Origin: Amycolatopsis sp. 2-15
GTDB taxonomy: Bacteria > Actinomycetota > Actinomycetes > Mycobacteriales > Pseudonocardiaceae
Direction of reading: 5' to 3'
NCBI RefSeq assembly: GCF_030285625.1
Contig: NZ_CP127294.1
Location: 124,001-188,000, forward strand
Length of the DNA: 64,000 bases
Shown here: positions 1 through 7,083 of the stretch, piece after piece
Position numbering within the stretch: the stretch's first letter is position 1
How the letters are laid out: the number at the start of each line of letters is the position of its first letter
The notes under the pieces: generated by a model
Database searches by the model: none
Seen by the model: only the letters and a program-made list of their open reading frames with translations
Told to the model about the DNA's origin: nothing
Made by a program: the position numbers and the translations under genes

Positions 1-699
1 GACGGCCGGGTCGCCGATGGCGAGGGTGCCGAAGTCGATGACCGCGGTGAGCCGGCCGTCGCGGGCGAGGAGGTTGCCCGGTGCGGGGTCGCCGTGCACC
101 CACACCGGCGGGTGGTCCCACGCGGGCGCCGCGAGCGCCGCCTCGAACAGTGCCGTGGCGGCGGCCGTGTCGATGCGGCCCTCCAGCGCCGCGAGCCATG
201 GGCGCACCCGCGACTCCACCACGGCCGAGTCGCGCGCGTCGCCCATGCCGACCCCGCGGAAGCCGTTGCTCCAGTCCGGCGGCGGACCGCCGGCGGTGTC
301 GATCGCCTGCAGCGCAACGAAGAACTCCGCCAGGTCGGCAGCCGCCGTGCCGAGGTCCGCGAGCTGCCCCGGGTCGGGACGCCGCCCGTCGAGCCACCGG
401 TAGACCGACCACGGGAACGGATACTCCGCAGTCGCCTCCCCCTGCGCCAACGGCACCGGAACCGTCAACGGCAGGCGCGGCCCAAGTCGCGGCAGCCAGC
501 GCTGCTCCCGCGCCACCTGTCCTTCCCACCGCGCGAACCGCGGCAGCCGCACGGACATCGTGTCGCCCAGCCGGTAGGTGGCGTTGTCCACTCCAGGCGA
601 CGGCACCGGCACGACCGGAAGCTCGGCCCACCGCGGAAATTGCCCGGCGACCAGCCGCCACACCACTTCCACCGTGATCGTCACTTCATCGGACGACAT
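1..699 (-). CDS. Aminoglycoside phosphotransferase family protein (C-terminus off the window)
   Basis: Reading from ATG at 699 toward position 1 gives 233 codons without a stop, so the gene runs off the left edge. The APH/choline-kinase fold is shown by VWVHGDPAPGNLLARDGR, the catalytic-loop HGDxxxxN motif, followed by AVIDFGTLAIGDPAV, the metal-binding DFG-like segment. Family members phosphorylate small hydroxylated substrates, often aminoglycosides; the substrate here cannot be read from sequence. The N-terminal lobe contains YRLGDTMSVRLPR, typical of the nucleotide-binding strand and lysine/arginine region. About 110 bp separate its start from the end of the monooxygenase on the same strand. 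The family call is firm and the substrate unknown. Confidence 0.85.
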   Translation of the reverse strand, partial: MSSDEVTITVEVVWRLVAGQFPRWAELPVVPVPSPGVDNATYRLGDTMSVRLPRFARWEGQVAREQRWLPRLGPRLPLTVPVPLAQGEATAEYPFPWSVYRWLDGRRPDPGQLADLGTAAADLAEFFVALQAIDTAGGPPPDWSNGFRGVGMGDARDSAVVESRVRPWLAALEGRIDTAAATALFEAALAAPAWDHPPVWVHGDPAPGNLLARDGRLTAVIDFGTLAIGDPAV

Positions 700-810
700 G
701 TCCCGTGCGGTCAACAGGCCTCCCCAGATCGATGGCTCAGATCCAAACCACCGGCCCACCCGCTGTCCACCGAATTCCGATCACCTCCTCTCGCGCCAGG
801 AACCACCCCG

Positions 811-1953
811 TCACGCGCTCTTCGCCAAGGCCAGCTTCTGCGCCGCGTTGACCAACGGCGCCAACCGCGTCCCGAAGTTGCGCATCGCCATCCCCGCCCT
901 CGTGGCGGGAATCAGCATCGCGGCCGCCACAGGAACGTTGCGCTGCCTCGGATTCACCAGCTTCCGGTGCGTCGCCTCATAACGCCGGAACGCCGCCGCC
1001 TTATCCCCCGGGGTCGCGGCCAGCTCGGTGGCCAGCGTGTGCGCGCCGGCCATCGCCAGCGTCGACCCGTCGCCGAACAGCGAGACACACGACGCCGCGT
1101 CACCCGCCAGCACCACCCGGCCCGCGGTCCAGCTCGGCAACCGCACGCGCGAAACCGAATCGAGGTACAGGTCGCCGGCAGCACGCACCTGGCCAAGCAG
1201 CTCCGGCACCCGCCACCCCGCCCCGGCGTACGCGGTTTCCAGCAATCGCTTGTGCTGCGCCGTGTCGCGGTGGTCGAAGCCCGGCACCGCCGCGTGGCGG
1301 AACATGAACGCCACGATCCCGCGCTCCCGCGACGGGTGCACCGCCACCGCACGGCCCGGCGAGTTGTACATGACGATCTCGCTTCGGTCGGGCACCGGCG
1401 CGTCGAGCGGCATGGTCGCGACGTACACACCCATGTGCTCCACGAACTCCGGCTCGGGGCCGAAGGCCAGCCGGCGCACTCCGGAGTGCAGCCCGTCGGC
1501 GCCCACCACGAGGTCGAACCGCCGCGGCGAGCCGTGTTCGAAGGTGACGTCGACCCCGCCCTCGTCCTGCTCGAGCCCGGCCACCGAGTCGTGGAACACG
1601 TATTCGGCGTCGCCGGCGCTCGCCTCGTACAGGATGCGCGCGAGGTCCGTGCGCGTCAGCTCGACGTCGGTGCCACCACCGTCGCCCATCACCACGCGCC
1701 CGACACTCTTCCCCCGGTCGTTCACGAACGTCATGCCCCTGACCGAGGTGGCCGCCTCCCGCAGCTGCTCGGTGAGGCCCATCTTCCGCGCGACCTCGGC
1801 AGCCGGCCCGCGGACGTCCACCGGGCTCCCACTCGATCGCAGGCCCGCCGCGCGCTCCACCACGGTCGGCCGGTATCCCGCCCGTGCCAGCCAGTAGGCG
1901 AGCGTGGGTCCGGCGACGCCCGCACCGGAGATCAGCACTGTCTTCGTGGTCAT
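811..1953 (-). CDS. FAD-dependent aromatic-type monooxygenase
   Basis: The 380-aa protein begins with a Rossmann dinucleotide motif GAGVAGPTLAYWLARAG (about residues 10-26) and ends its FAD fold with the VVLAGDAASCVSLFGDG segment (GD motif that contacts the FAD ribityl/phosphate). This places it in the PHBH/TetX-like single-component flavoprotein monooxygenases, which use NAD(P)H and oxygen to hydroxylate or otherwise oxidise a small molecule. The length is normal for the family. It is divergent from the TetR gene at 2050, and two palindromes lie between them, so substrate-inducible repression is likely. The substrate is unknown; degradation, detoxification or drug modification are all possible. 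Confidence 0.88.
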   Translation of the reverse strand: MTTKTVLISGAGVAGPTLAYWLARAGYRPTVVERAAGLRSSGSPVDVRGPAAEVARKMGLTEQLREAATSVRGMTFVNDRGKSVGRVVMGDGGGTDVELTRTDLARILYEASAGDAEYVFHDSVAGLEQDEGGVDVTFEHGSPRRFDLVVGADGLHSGVRRLAFGPEPEFVEHMGVYVATMPLDAPVPDRSEIVMYNSPGRAVAVHPSRERGIVAFMFRHAAVPGFDHRDTAQHKRLLETAYAGAGWRVPELLGQVRAAGDLYLDSVSRVRLPSWTAGRVVLAGDAASCVSLFGDGSTLAMAGAHTLATELAATPGDKAAAFRRYEATHRKLVNPRQRNVPVAAAMLIPATRAGMAMRNFGTRLAPLVNAAQKLALAKSA

Positions 1954-1981
1954 GATCCGTCATCCCTCCTGCCGCGGCCCC

Positions 1982-2027
1982 CTGACCGTCGGTCAGGATC
2001 GACGGTACACGCCTGTCCGCCGGTCAG
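1982..2027. promoter_or_regulatory. Double TetR-type operator between monooxygenase and regulator
   Basis: Two related palindromes sit in the 96-bp divergent spacer. CTGACCGTCGGTCAG at 1982-1996 is perfect (6-bp arms, 3-bp centre). CTGTCCGCCGGTCAG at 2013-2027 has the same architecture with one arm mismatch. Their starts are 31 bp apart, close to three helical turns, so two dimers would bind the same face. An AGGAGGT ribosome-binding site for the regulator follows at 2031-2037. The most economical reading is autoregulation by the TetR protein plus control of the monooxygenase. Confidence 0.7.
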
Positions 2028-2049
2028 GCAAGGAGGTAGATTCGACAGC

Positions 2050-2751
2050 ATGAACGAAGTCGTGCCGCCCGACACCCGCGCGCGCATCCTGCAGGTCGCG
2101 ATGGACCTGTTCGCCTCGAACGGCTACCACGCGACCTCCGTGCGGGAGATCGCCGAACGGGTCGGCGTCACAAAAACCGCGGTCCTGTACCACTTCCCGG
2201 GCAAAGCCGAGATCATCACGGCGATGGCCGAGCCGATGCTGGTCGACCTGGAAACCACCGTCGACGCGGCGCAGGCCCTGGCGCCGGATGCCGACGCCGC
2301 GCGCGACGCGATGGTCGAAGGCCTGCTCGACGTCTGGCTGCGCCACCGCTACCTGCTGCGGCTCAACCTGCGTGACCTGGGGCTGACCGCGTCCCAGTCG
2401 GTGTTCGACCGCTTCCGCGACGGCATGCTGCGGGCGAACTCGATCGTGGCCGGCCCCGACCCGGACTTCGCCGCCGATGTCCGCGCCGCGCAGGCCATCG
2501 CCATGCTGAGCGACCCGGTGGTCCTTTACGCCGACCACGCCGTCGACGAGCTGCGCGCCACCGTGCTCGACGGCGTCCACCGCCTCTTCGGCGACGCACA
2601 ACGCCACGCCGGGCGCGGACGGCCGACCGTGATGACCGGCAACCTGCTCGTGATGTGCCGCAAGCTGCACGACCAGGGGTTCCCGGCCACCAAGATCGCC
2701 GACGAGCTGGGCGTTTCCCGGGCGACGGTCTACCGCCACCTGAAGGTCTAG
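2050..2751 (+). CDS. TetR-family regulator with a recombinase-like HTH tail
   Basis: The start ATG at 2050 is preceded by AGGAGGT. Of 233 aa, residues about 10-60 are a standard TetR_N DNA-binding domain (ARILQVAMDLFASNGYHATS, then VTKTAVLYHFPGKAEI). The ligand domain would normally end near VLDGVHRLFGDAQ at about residue 185. After that comes GRGRPTVMTGN, then KIADELGVSRATVYRHLKV, which closely resembles the linker plus C-terminal HTH_7 of serine recombinases (resolvase/Hin). The protein therefore appears to hold two different DNA-binding folds. It probably represses the divergent monooxygenase. The tail may be a captured recombinase 3-prime end, because resolvase-site-like direct repeats follow immediately. 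The fusion is read directly; its origin is inference. Confidence 0.85.
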   Translation: MNEVVPPDTRARILQVAMDLFASNGYHATSVREIAERVGVTKTAVLYHFPGKAEIITAMAEPMLVDLETTVDAAQALAPDADAARDAMVEGLLDVWLRHRYLLRLNLRDLGLTASQSVFDRFRDGMLRANSIVAGPDPDFAADVRAAQAIAMLSDPVVLYADHAVDELRATVLDGVHRLFGDAQRHAGRGRPTVMTGNLLVMCRKLHDQGFPATKIADELGVSRATVYRHLKV

Positions 2752-2756
2752 CAATA

Positions 2757-2784
2757 TTGAGACGATTTATGATACTTTTGAGAC
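2757..2784. repeat. Direct repeats TTGAGAC in a low-GC patch after the chimeric regulator
   Basis: TTGAGAC occurs at 2757-2763 and 2778-2784, 21 bp (two helical turns) apart, inside a clearly AT-richer stretch (about 2752-2785) that starts right after the stop codon. The spacing and composition resemble a serine-recombinase subsite. Together with the recombinase-like HTH encoded just upstream, this suggests a remnant of a mobile resolvase module. The rest of the gap to 2963 shows no credible gene. Confidence 0.4.
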
Positions 2785-2963
2785 ACCAGCGACGCAGCAG
2801 ACCTCAACGAACACCCGGACACGAGTACAAGACAACACGGCACACGACGGCACCGGCACGGCATTTCTGAGACAGCAGCACTGAGAGAACAGCACTGGGA
2901 ACAGCATCGCGACCACACCAGGAGGCGAATGGACGAAGCAGACCACCCACGCGCGGCGAGAAG

Positions 2964-3329
2964 TCAGCCCAGGACGGACCGGACCGTCTCCTCGTCACGG
3001 GCGACGACTGTGGTGCCGTCGTCGGCCGTGATGATCGGGCGCTGGATGAGCGCCGGGTTTGCCGACAGCGCCTCGATCCAGCGGGCGCGGTCGGCGGGCG
3101 TGCGCGGCCACGACTTCAGGCCGAGCTCGGTCGCGACCTTCTCCCCGGTGCGCGTGATGTCCCAGGGGCCGAGCCCGAGCCGGTCCAGCACGGCCTCGAG
3201 CTCGGCGGGAGTCGGCGGGTCCTCGAGGTACCGGCGCACGGTGTAGGTGGCGCCGGCCTCGTCGAGCAGCGACACGGCGGAGCGGCACTTCGAGCAACGC
3301 GGGTTGACCCAGATTTCCACGAGGGTCAC
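2964..3329 (-). CDS. ArsC-family (arsenate reductase/YffB-like) thioredoxin-fold protein
   Basis: The GTG start at 3329 gives 121 aa, the usual ArsC length. The N-terminal active-site loop reads NPRCSKCRSA, with the redox Cys at about residue 12 and a second Cys three residues on. The downstream LIQRPIITADDG segment carries the conserved Arg-Pro of the family. Longer in-frame translations upstream are low-complexity and were rejected. The gene starts only 10 nt after the lipoprotein stop on the same strand, so the two are probably co-transcribed. No arsenical transporter or ArsR gene is adjacent, so a role as general thiol-dependent reductase or Spx-like protein is as likely as arsenate reduction. 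Confidence 0.85.
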   Translation of the reverse strand: MTLVEIWVNPRCSKCRSAVSLLDEAGATYTVRRYLEDPPTPAELEAVLDRLGLGPWDITRTGEKVATELGLKSWPRTPADRARWIEALSANPALIQRPIITADDGTTVVARDEETVRSVLG

Positions 3330-3339
3330 CGTACGCGAC

Positions 3340-3939
3340 CTACTTCGCGAACGCCTGCAGCTGGCACTGGTCGGCAAGCTTGTCGAGGTTGTCGTGGGTG
3401 TCCGACGAGCCGTCGTCGATCTGCCAGGTGAGGCCGTCCGGGTCGACGCTGGTGTCGGGGGCCACGTGCACGTGGGCACCCTTGGCGGTCATGCACTTGA
3501 CCATGGCGTGGAACTCGTCGTTGAACTTCGGGTTGGTTCGCGGGGAGAGCTCCGGCGGCTGCAGCGGCAGCTTTCCCTTGCAGGCCTCCTCGGCCTTCTT
3601 CGACTGGGGGCTGTCGTCGTTCATGTCGAGGCCGGGCGGGCTGTTCGGGTCGCCGGCCGGGCCAGAGTGCCGTCCGTCGAGGACGGCGTGGCCGTTGGTG
3701 CGGAGGCAGGAGTCGTAGGCGTCCCGGTAGGACTGTTTCTCCTCGGGCGAGCTGTCGAGGCGCAGCTGCGGGCGGCCAGCGTCGGAGTCGGCTGCGGTGG
3801 CCTGCGATGAGGCGGGGGCGCCCGAGGAGGCGCTGCCCGTGTCGAGCGTGGCGACCTGTGGGGCGGCGGGCGAGCCGGAGCAGGCGCTGAGCAGGACGAA
3901 CGCGGCGCCGGCGACGAAGAAGGAGATGGATGAACGCAC
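3340..3939 (-). CDS. Secreted lipoprotein, Cys-rich, unknown function
   Basis: The 199-aa product starts with a lipoprotein signal (MRSSISFFVAGAAFVLLSAC, lipobox LSAC with lipid-modified Cys at residue 20). The mature part has four spaced Cys (SCLRTNG, ACKGKLP, VKCMTAKGA, DQCQLQAF). The paired CxxxNG/CMxxxG pattern is common in actinobacterial lipoproteins of unknown role, often encoded near exporters. It is likely anchored outside the membrane, with two disulfides. It lies just upstream of the ArsC gene in the same orientation. No catalytic motif is visible. Confidence 0.75.
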   Translation of the reverse strand: MRSSISFFVAGAAFVLLSACSGSPAAPQVATLDTGSASSGAPASSQATAADSDAGRPQLRLDSSPEEKQSYRDAYDSCLRTNGHAVLDGRHSGPAGDPNSPPGLDMNDDSPQSKKAEEACKGKLPLQPPELSPRTNPKFNDEFHAMVKCMTAKGAHVHVAPDTSVDPDGLTWQIDDGSSDTHDNLDKLADQCQLQAFAK

Positions 3940-4090
3940 GTCGTGAGCGTGGCAGGAGGTTGTGAGGAAGCTATGACGATGAAGTCAGGAGGCCACTAGG
4001 ACGAAGCCCCTGGGGTCAGCGCCCCACGGGTCACGCCGGGTGCCACGGATCACCCGCCGGTGGAGGGGTGTTTCGGCGTACCGTTCAGCC

Positions 4091-4621
4091 ATGGACATGC
4101 CTCTGGCCACCGACCGCCTCGTGATCCGGGACTGGTCGATCGACGACGCCGAAGCCGCGTTCCGCATCTACGGCACGGACGAGGTCACCCACTGGCTGAC
4201 GCCCGCGATGGACCGCATCACCGACGTGGCCGCGATGCGCTCGGTGCTGCAAGCGTGGCAGGAAGCGCAGCCGAACCTGGCCCCGCCGCGCGGGCGCTGG
4301 GCCGTGGAGCGCACGTCGGACGGCGCCGTCGTGGGCGGGCTCGGGATCCGGCTGCTGCCGCCGTTCCAGGAGGACCTGGAGCTGAGCTGGCAGCTGCACC
4401 CGGACGCCTGGGGCCAAGGCTACGCGACGGAGTCGGCGCGGGCGCTGATCGAGTGGGCGTTCACCCAGGACACGGAGGAACTCTTCGCCGTGGCGCGGCC
4501 TTCCAACACGCGCGCCATCGCGACCGCCAAGCGCCTCGGCATGCAGTGGGTCGGCGAAACGACGAAGTACTACGACCTGCGGCTGCAGGTGTATCGCATC
4601 CGCCACAGCGACATCATCTAG
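4091..4621 (+). CDS. GNAT N-acetyltransferase (RimJ/RimL-type)
   Basis: ATG at 4091 was chosen over upstream in-frame starts because MPLATDRLVIRDWSIDDAEA is the typical RimJ-like N-terminus. The acetyl-CoA loop is HPDAWGQGYATESARALIEW (Q/RxxGxG/A type, about residues 104-123) and the C-terminal NTRAIATAKRLGMQWVGE is the conserved GNAT motif B. The product is 176 aa, normal length. The family acetylates protein N-termini or small amines, and the target cannot be read. It stands alone between the lipoprotein (divergent) and a gene-free repeat-rich stretch. Confidence 0.85.
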   Translation: MDMPLATDRLVIRDWSIDDAEAAFRIYGTDEVTHWLTPAMDRITDVAAMRSVLQAWQEAQPNLAPPRGRWAVERTSDGAVVGGLGIRLLPPFQEDLELSWQLHPDAWGQGYATESARALIEWAFTQDTEELFAVARPSNTRAIATAKRLGMQWVGETTKYYDLRLQVYRIRHSDII

Positions 4622-5135
4622 CGGATCCAACGGGGCAGCGCGCCCACCCGGCCGAGTGGCAACGCGCTCGGGCACCCGCGCCAAGCCGAAGAGGCGGCCG
4701 CACTCCCGCACGCCAACCGAACGGCGCGGCGGCGCGCCCATCCGGCGGCGCTCCCGTACCAGCCCGACGGCGCGGCGGGGTGCGCATCGGACAGCGTGGC
4801 GGCGTTCCCGCGCCAACCGACGGGGCGCGCCCACCCGCACCCCCGCCGGTGAATTCCGGGCGAACGGCAAGGAAAGAGCGGTGCGCGAGGTGCCGGCGAG
4901 GCTGGCCGAAGCACGGTCGGGAAGCCGGGCGGCGAAGGCGGCCGCCCGCGAACGCCGAGGTGAGGCGAGGCGAGGCGAGGCAGAGAGCCAACAGGCCGGC
5001 CGACGATGCCGAAACTCAGAGCCGATGTACCGGGCCCCAAGGGCGAGCCAAGGGCAAGCCAGGTTGCCGGCCCGCGAAGCCAGGCCGACAGCCGAGCCGG
5101 GTTGCCGGCCCGCGAAGCCGGGCTGAGAACCAGGG
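4622..5135. other. Gene-free, low-complexity GC-rich stretch with short repeats
   Basis: No reading frame here has convincing composition or family motifs. The sequence contains degenerate copies of a GCGCCAACCGA / GGCGCGGC / GCGCCCA pattern (about 4640-4840), a triplicate GGCGA run near 4960-4980, and a 19-bp direct repeat (GTTGCCGGCCCGCGAAGCC) at 5063-5081 and 5101-5119, a 38-bp period. The stretch separates a plus-strand gene from the 3-prime end of a minus-strand gene, so it is a convergent intergenic region. Confidence 0.5.
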
Positions 5136-5594
5136 TCAGGCGGCCGTATACCGTGCGAAAACGGCGGCTTGCCCCTGCTTCACGCCGGTGTCGTCGATGA
5201 GGTTCCACATCGTCACGTCTTCGATCCAGAAGCGGCGCCCCGACTTCGCGATGCGCCGGCCGCGGTAGCCGCTCACGAAGCCGTGGGTGGTGACGGCGTG
5301 GACGAGGGCGTCGCGGTCTTCCTGACGGTCCGGTTCGGCGGAGAGGCGCGAGGGCATGCCGCGGAATTCGGTCCAGTCGAGTTCGAACGCGTGCTGGGCG
5401 ACGAGGTTGGCGTAGGTGAAGCGGGGGTCGTCGGCGGTGTCGTGGGCGAGGAGGCCGAAGGGGGCGTCCTCGTAGAGGTGGCGGGCGGCGTCCGCGCTCG
5501 CGGCGATCAGTGGTTTGCCGACCACGCGGTGGTAGCTGTCCACGAGCAGCCGGGCGAAGGCGGCGTCCAGCGGTGACGACCCGGAGTCCGACAT
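5136..5594 (-). CDS. MEKHLA (PAS-like) domain protein
   Basis: The 152-aa product matches the stand-alone bacterial MEKHLA domain, a PAS-related fold. Recognisable segments are LLVDSYHRVVGKPLI at the start, FTYANLVAQHAFELDW, MPSRLSAEPDRQEDR and the C-terminal RRFWIEDVTMWNLID. The length corresponds to the single domain with no output module, as in other bacterial members. Its biochemical role is not established; PAS-like folds usually bind small ligands or partners. It stands alone, convergent with the repeat stretch. Confidence 0.75.
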   Translation of the reverse strand: MSDSGSSPLDAAFARLLVDSYHRVVGKPLIAASADAARHLYEDAPFGLLAHDTADDPRFTYANLVAQHAFELDWTEFRGMPSRLSAEPDRQEDRDALVHAVTTHGFVSGYRGRRIAKSGRRFWIEDVTMWNLIDDTGVKQGQAAVFARYTAA

Positions 5595-5741
5595 GCCGCC
5601 AAGTTACGCCCGCCGCCGCGGACGGGCGCAGTACAGGTGATCGACTTCACGCCAGGTCCACTATGGACTCCGGGCCGAAGAAAAGACTCGCCACGGTCTC
5701 CCCCCTCGGGACCGTGGCGAGCCGTCCAGCCCAAGAGCGGA

Positions 5742-6383
5742 CTACGCGTTGACCGGAGTCCAGAGCTCGTCGATCTCCCGCTCGGCCGCGGCCAGGCTCT
5801 CCGCCGCCAGATCACGCAGGTCGGCCATCGCCGGGTTCGTGTCCGCGAGGGTCAGCTCCGCGGAGATGAATCGCGGCTCGATGCCGGTCATCGCGAGGCC
5901 GTGCGGGAGCCAGGACTCGGCGTGGTCCCAGCCGAAGCGCGGGTTGCCCTCGCCGTAGCCGCCGCCGCGGGAGGCGAGGACGAGGAACTCGCGGCCGTCG
6001 AGCAGGCCGGTGCCCGTGGCGGGGTCGAAGGCGAGGCCGGGGGCGATCAGGTGGTCGACCCAGGCCTTCACGACGCTCGGGGCGCCGTAGTTGTACAGGG
6101 GCAGGCCGAGCAGCACCGTCGACGCTTCGCGGACCTCGCCGACGAGCTCCTCGGTGAGCTTCCAAGACTCGTTCTGCTCCGGCGTGCGCTGCTCGGCGGG
6201 CACGACGCGGGCGAGGCCCGAAGCGGCGTCGAAGTGCGGGACCGGGCTGGCGCCCAGGTCGCGGTAGGTGACGGTGCCGCCGGGATGGGCGGCCCGCCAC
6301 GCGGCGGCAGCGCGGGCGCTGAGCGCTCGGCTGACCGAGCGGTCGCCGTTGATGCTGGAGTCGATGTGGAGAAGGTGAGGCAT
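5742..6383 (-). CDS. azoR: FMN-dependent NADH azoreductase (AzoR-like)
   Basis: ATG at 6383 gives 213 aa, the usual AzoR length. The flavodoxin-like fold is seen from LLHIDSSINGDRSVSRALSA (FMN phosphate loop), LLGLPLYNYGAPSVVKAWVD (PxYNFxxP-type isoalloxazine loop) and LVLASRGGGYG. Members reduce quinones and azo compounds with NAD(P)H in two-electron steps, protecting against electrophiles. It is divergent from a MarR gene at 6468, a standard quinone/thiol-responsive arrangement, with an inverted repeat between them at its likely transcription start. Confidence 0.9.
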   Translation of the reverse strand: MPHLLHIDSSINGDRSVSRALSARAAAAWRAAHPGGTVTYRDLGASPVPHFDAASGLARVVPAEQRTPEQNESWKLTEELVGEVREASTVLLGLPLYNYGAPSVVKAWVDHLIAPGLAFDPATGTGLLDGREFLVLASRGGGYGEGNPRFGWDHAESWLPHGLAMTGIEPRFISAELTLADTNPAMADLRDLAAESLAAAEREIDELWTPVNA

Positions 6384-6404
6384 CTCGTTCGCCGCCCATA
6401 GATC

Positions 6405-6421
6405 GTTTGTGTAGGACAAAC
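6405..6421. promoter_or_regulatory. MarR-type operator between azoR and marR
   Basis: GTTTGT-GTAGG-ACAAAC is a perfect inverted repeat (6-bp arms, 5-bp centre). On the minus strand a TATAAA -10 element (complement of 6424-6429) would place the azoR start point inside this palindrome. On the plus strand TATACT at 6456-6461 ends 6 nt before the marR ATG at 6468, implying a leaderless or near-leaderless regulator mRNA. Repression of azoR by the adjacent MarR is the simplest interpretation. Confidence 0.6.
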
Positions 6422-6467
6422 CATTTATAGCACACGGACGACTTGGGAGTTCTCGTATACTGGACGC

Positions 6468-6992
6468 ATGGCCTCGCTCCCGGTCGTCAACCAGCCGCCC
6501 CACCGGTGCGGCGCCCTGCTCGACCACCTCTCGCGCCGCGTGCGCACGCGGGCGGAATCGGTGCTGACGCCCATGAACCTGCGCCCCCGCCACCTGCTCA
6601 CACTCACCGTGCTGCGCGACCACGGCAGCAGCACCCAGCAGGCCCTGGCCGCCACCCTCGGCATCGACAGCACCAACCTCGTCGGCCTGCTCAACGACCT
6701 CGAGGCCGACAACCTCATCGAGCGCCGCCGCTCCCCCGAGGACCGCCGCCGGCACGTGGTCGAGCTCACCGACGTCGGCGTGAAGAAGCTGGCCAGGGCC
6801 GAGTTCGCCATGGCCGCCGTCGAGGACGAGGTGCTCTGCGCCCTCACCGTCGAGCAGCGCGAACAGCTCTACAGCCTGCTTCAGCAGGCCACCGCCAGCA
6901 CGGACGTCGAGGCCTGCGTCGGCGCCGACGAAACCGTCCGCACCCACGTGCAGGCCTGCGTCGCGGAAGACGACCAGCCGCTGCAGCGGTAA
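6468..6992 (+). CDS. MarR-family transcriptional regulator
   Basis: The 174-aa product has the winged-helix segment [20 protein letters not shown] followed by the wing [18 protein letters not shown] and [15 protein letters not shown], the classic MarR DxRxR signature. Three Cys (within EVLCALT, EACVGAD, QACVAED) are candidates for redox sensing. ATG at 6468 directly follows a TATACT box, so the transcript is probably leaderless. It is divergent from azoR across a palindrome and is likely its quinone- or oxidant-responsive repressor. Confidence 0.87.
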   Translation: MASLPVVNQPPHRCGALLDHLSRRVRTRAESVLTPMNLRPRHLLTLTVLRDHGSSTQQALAATLGIDSTNLVGLLNDLEADNLIERRRSPEDRRRHVVELTDVGVKKLARAEFAMAAVEDEVLCALTVEQREQLYSLLQQATASTDVEACVGADETVRTHVQACVAEDDQPLQR

Positions 6993-7083
6993 CCCGAAGC
7001 GCACCGAAAAGGGCGTTGAAAAACCGGCCCCACCTCCTCCTCGTGATCGCGCCCACAATGGGTACGCCCCGAGGGGAGGACCG

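Noticed and set aside
94..2751. 885-codon plus-strand ORF
   Set aside because: It runs antisense to the phosphotransferase and monooxygenase genes and only its last 233 codons (the TetR gene) have family motifs.
2655..2870. 71-codon ORF overlapping the end of the TetR gene
   Set aside because: No ribosome-binding site, poor codon use, and its second half lies in the low-GC patch.
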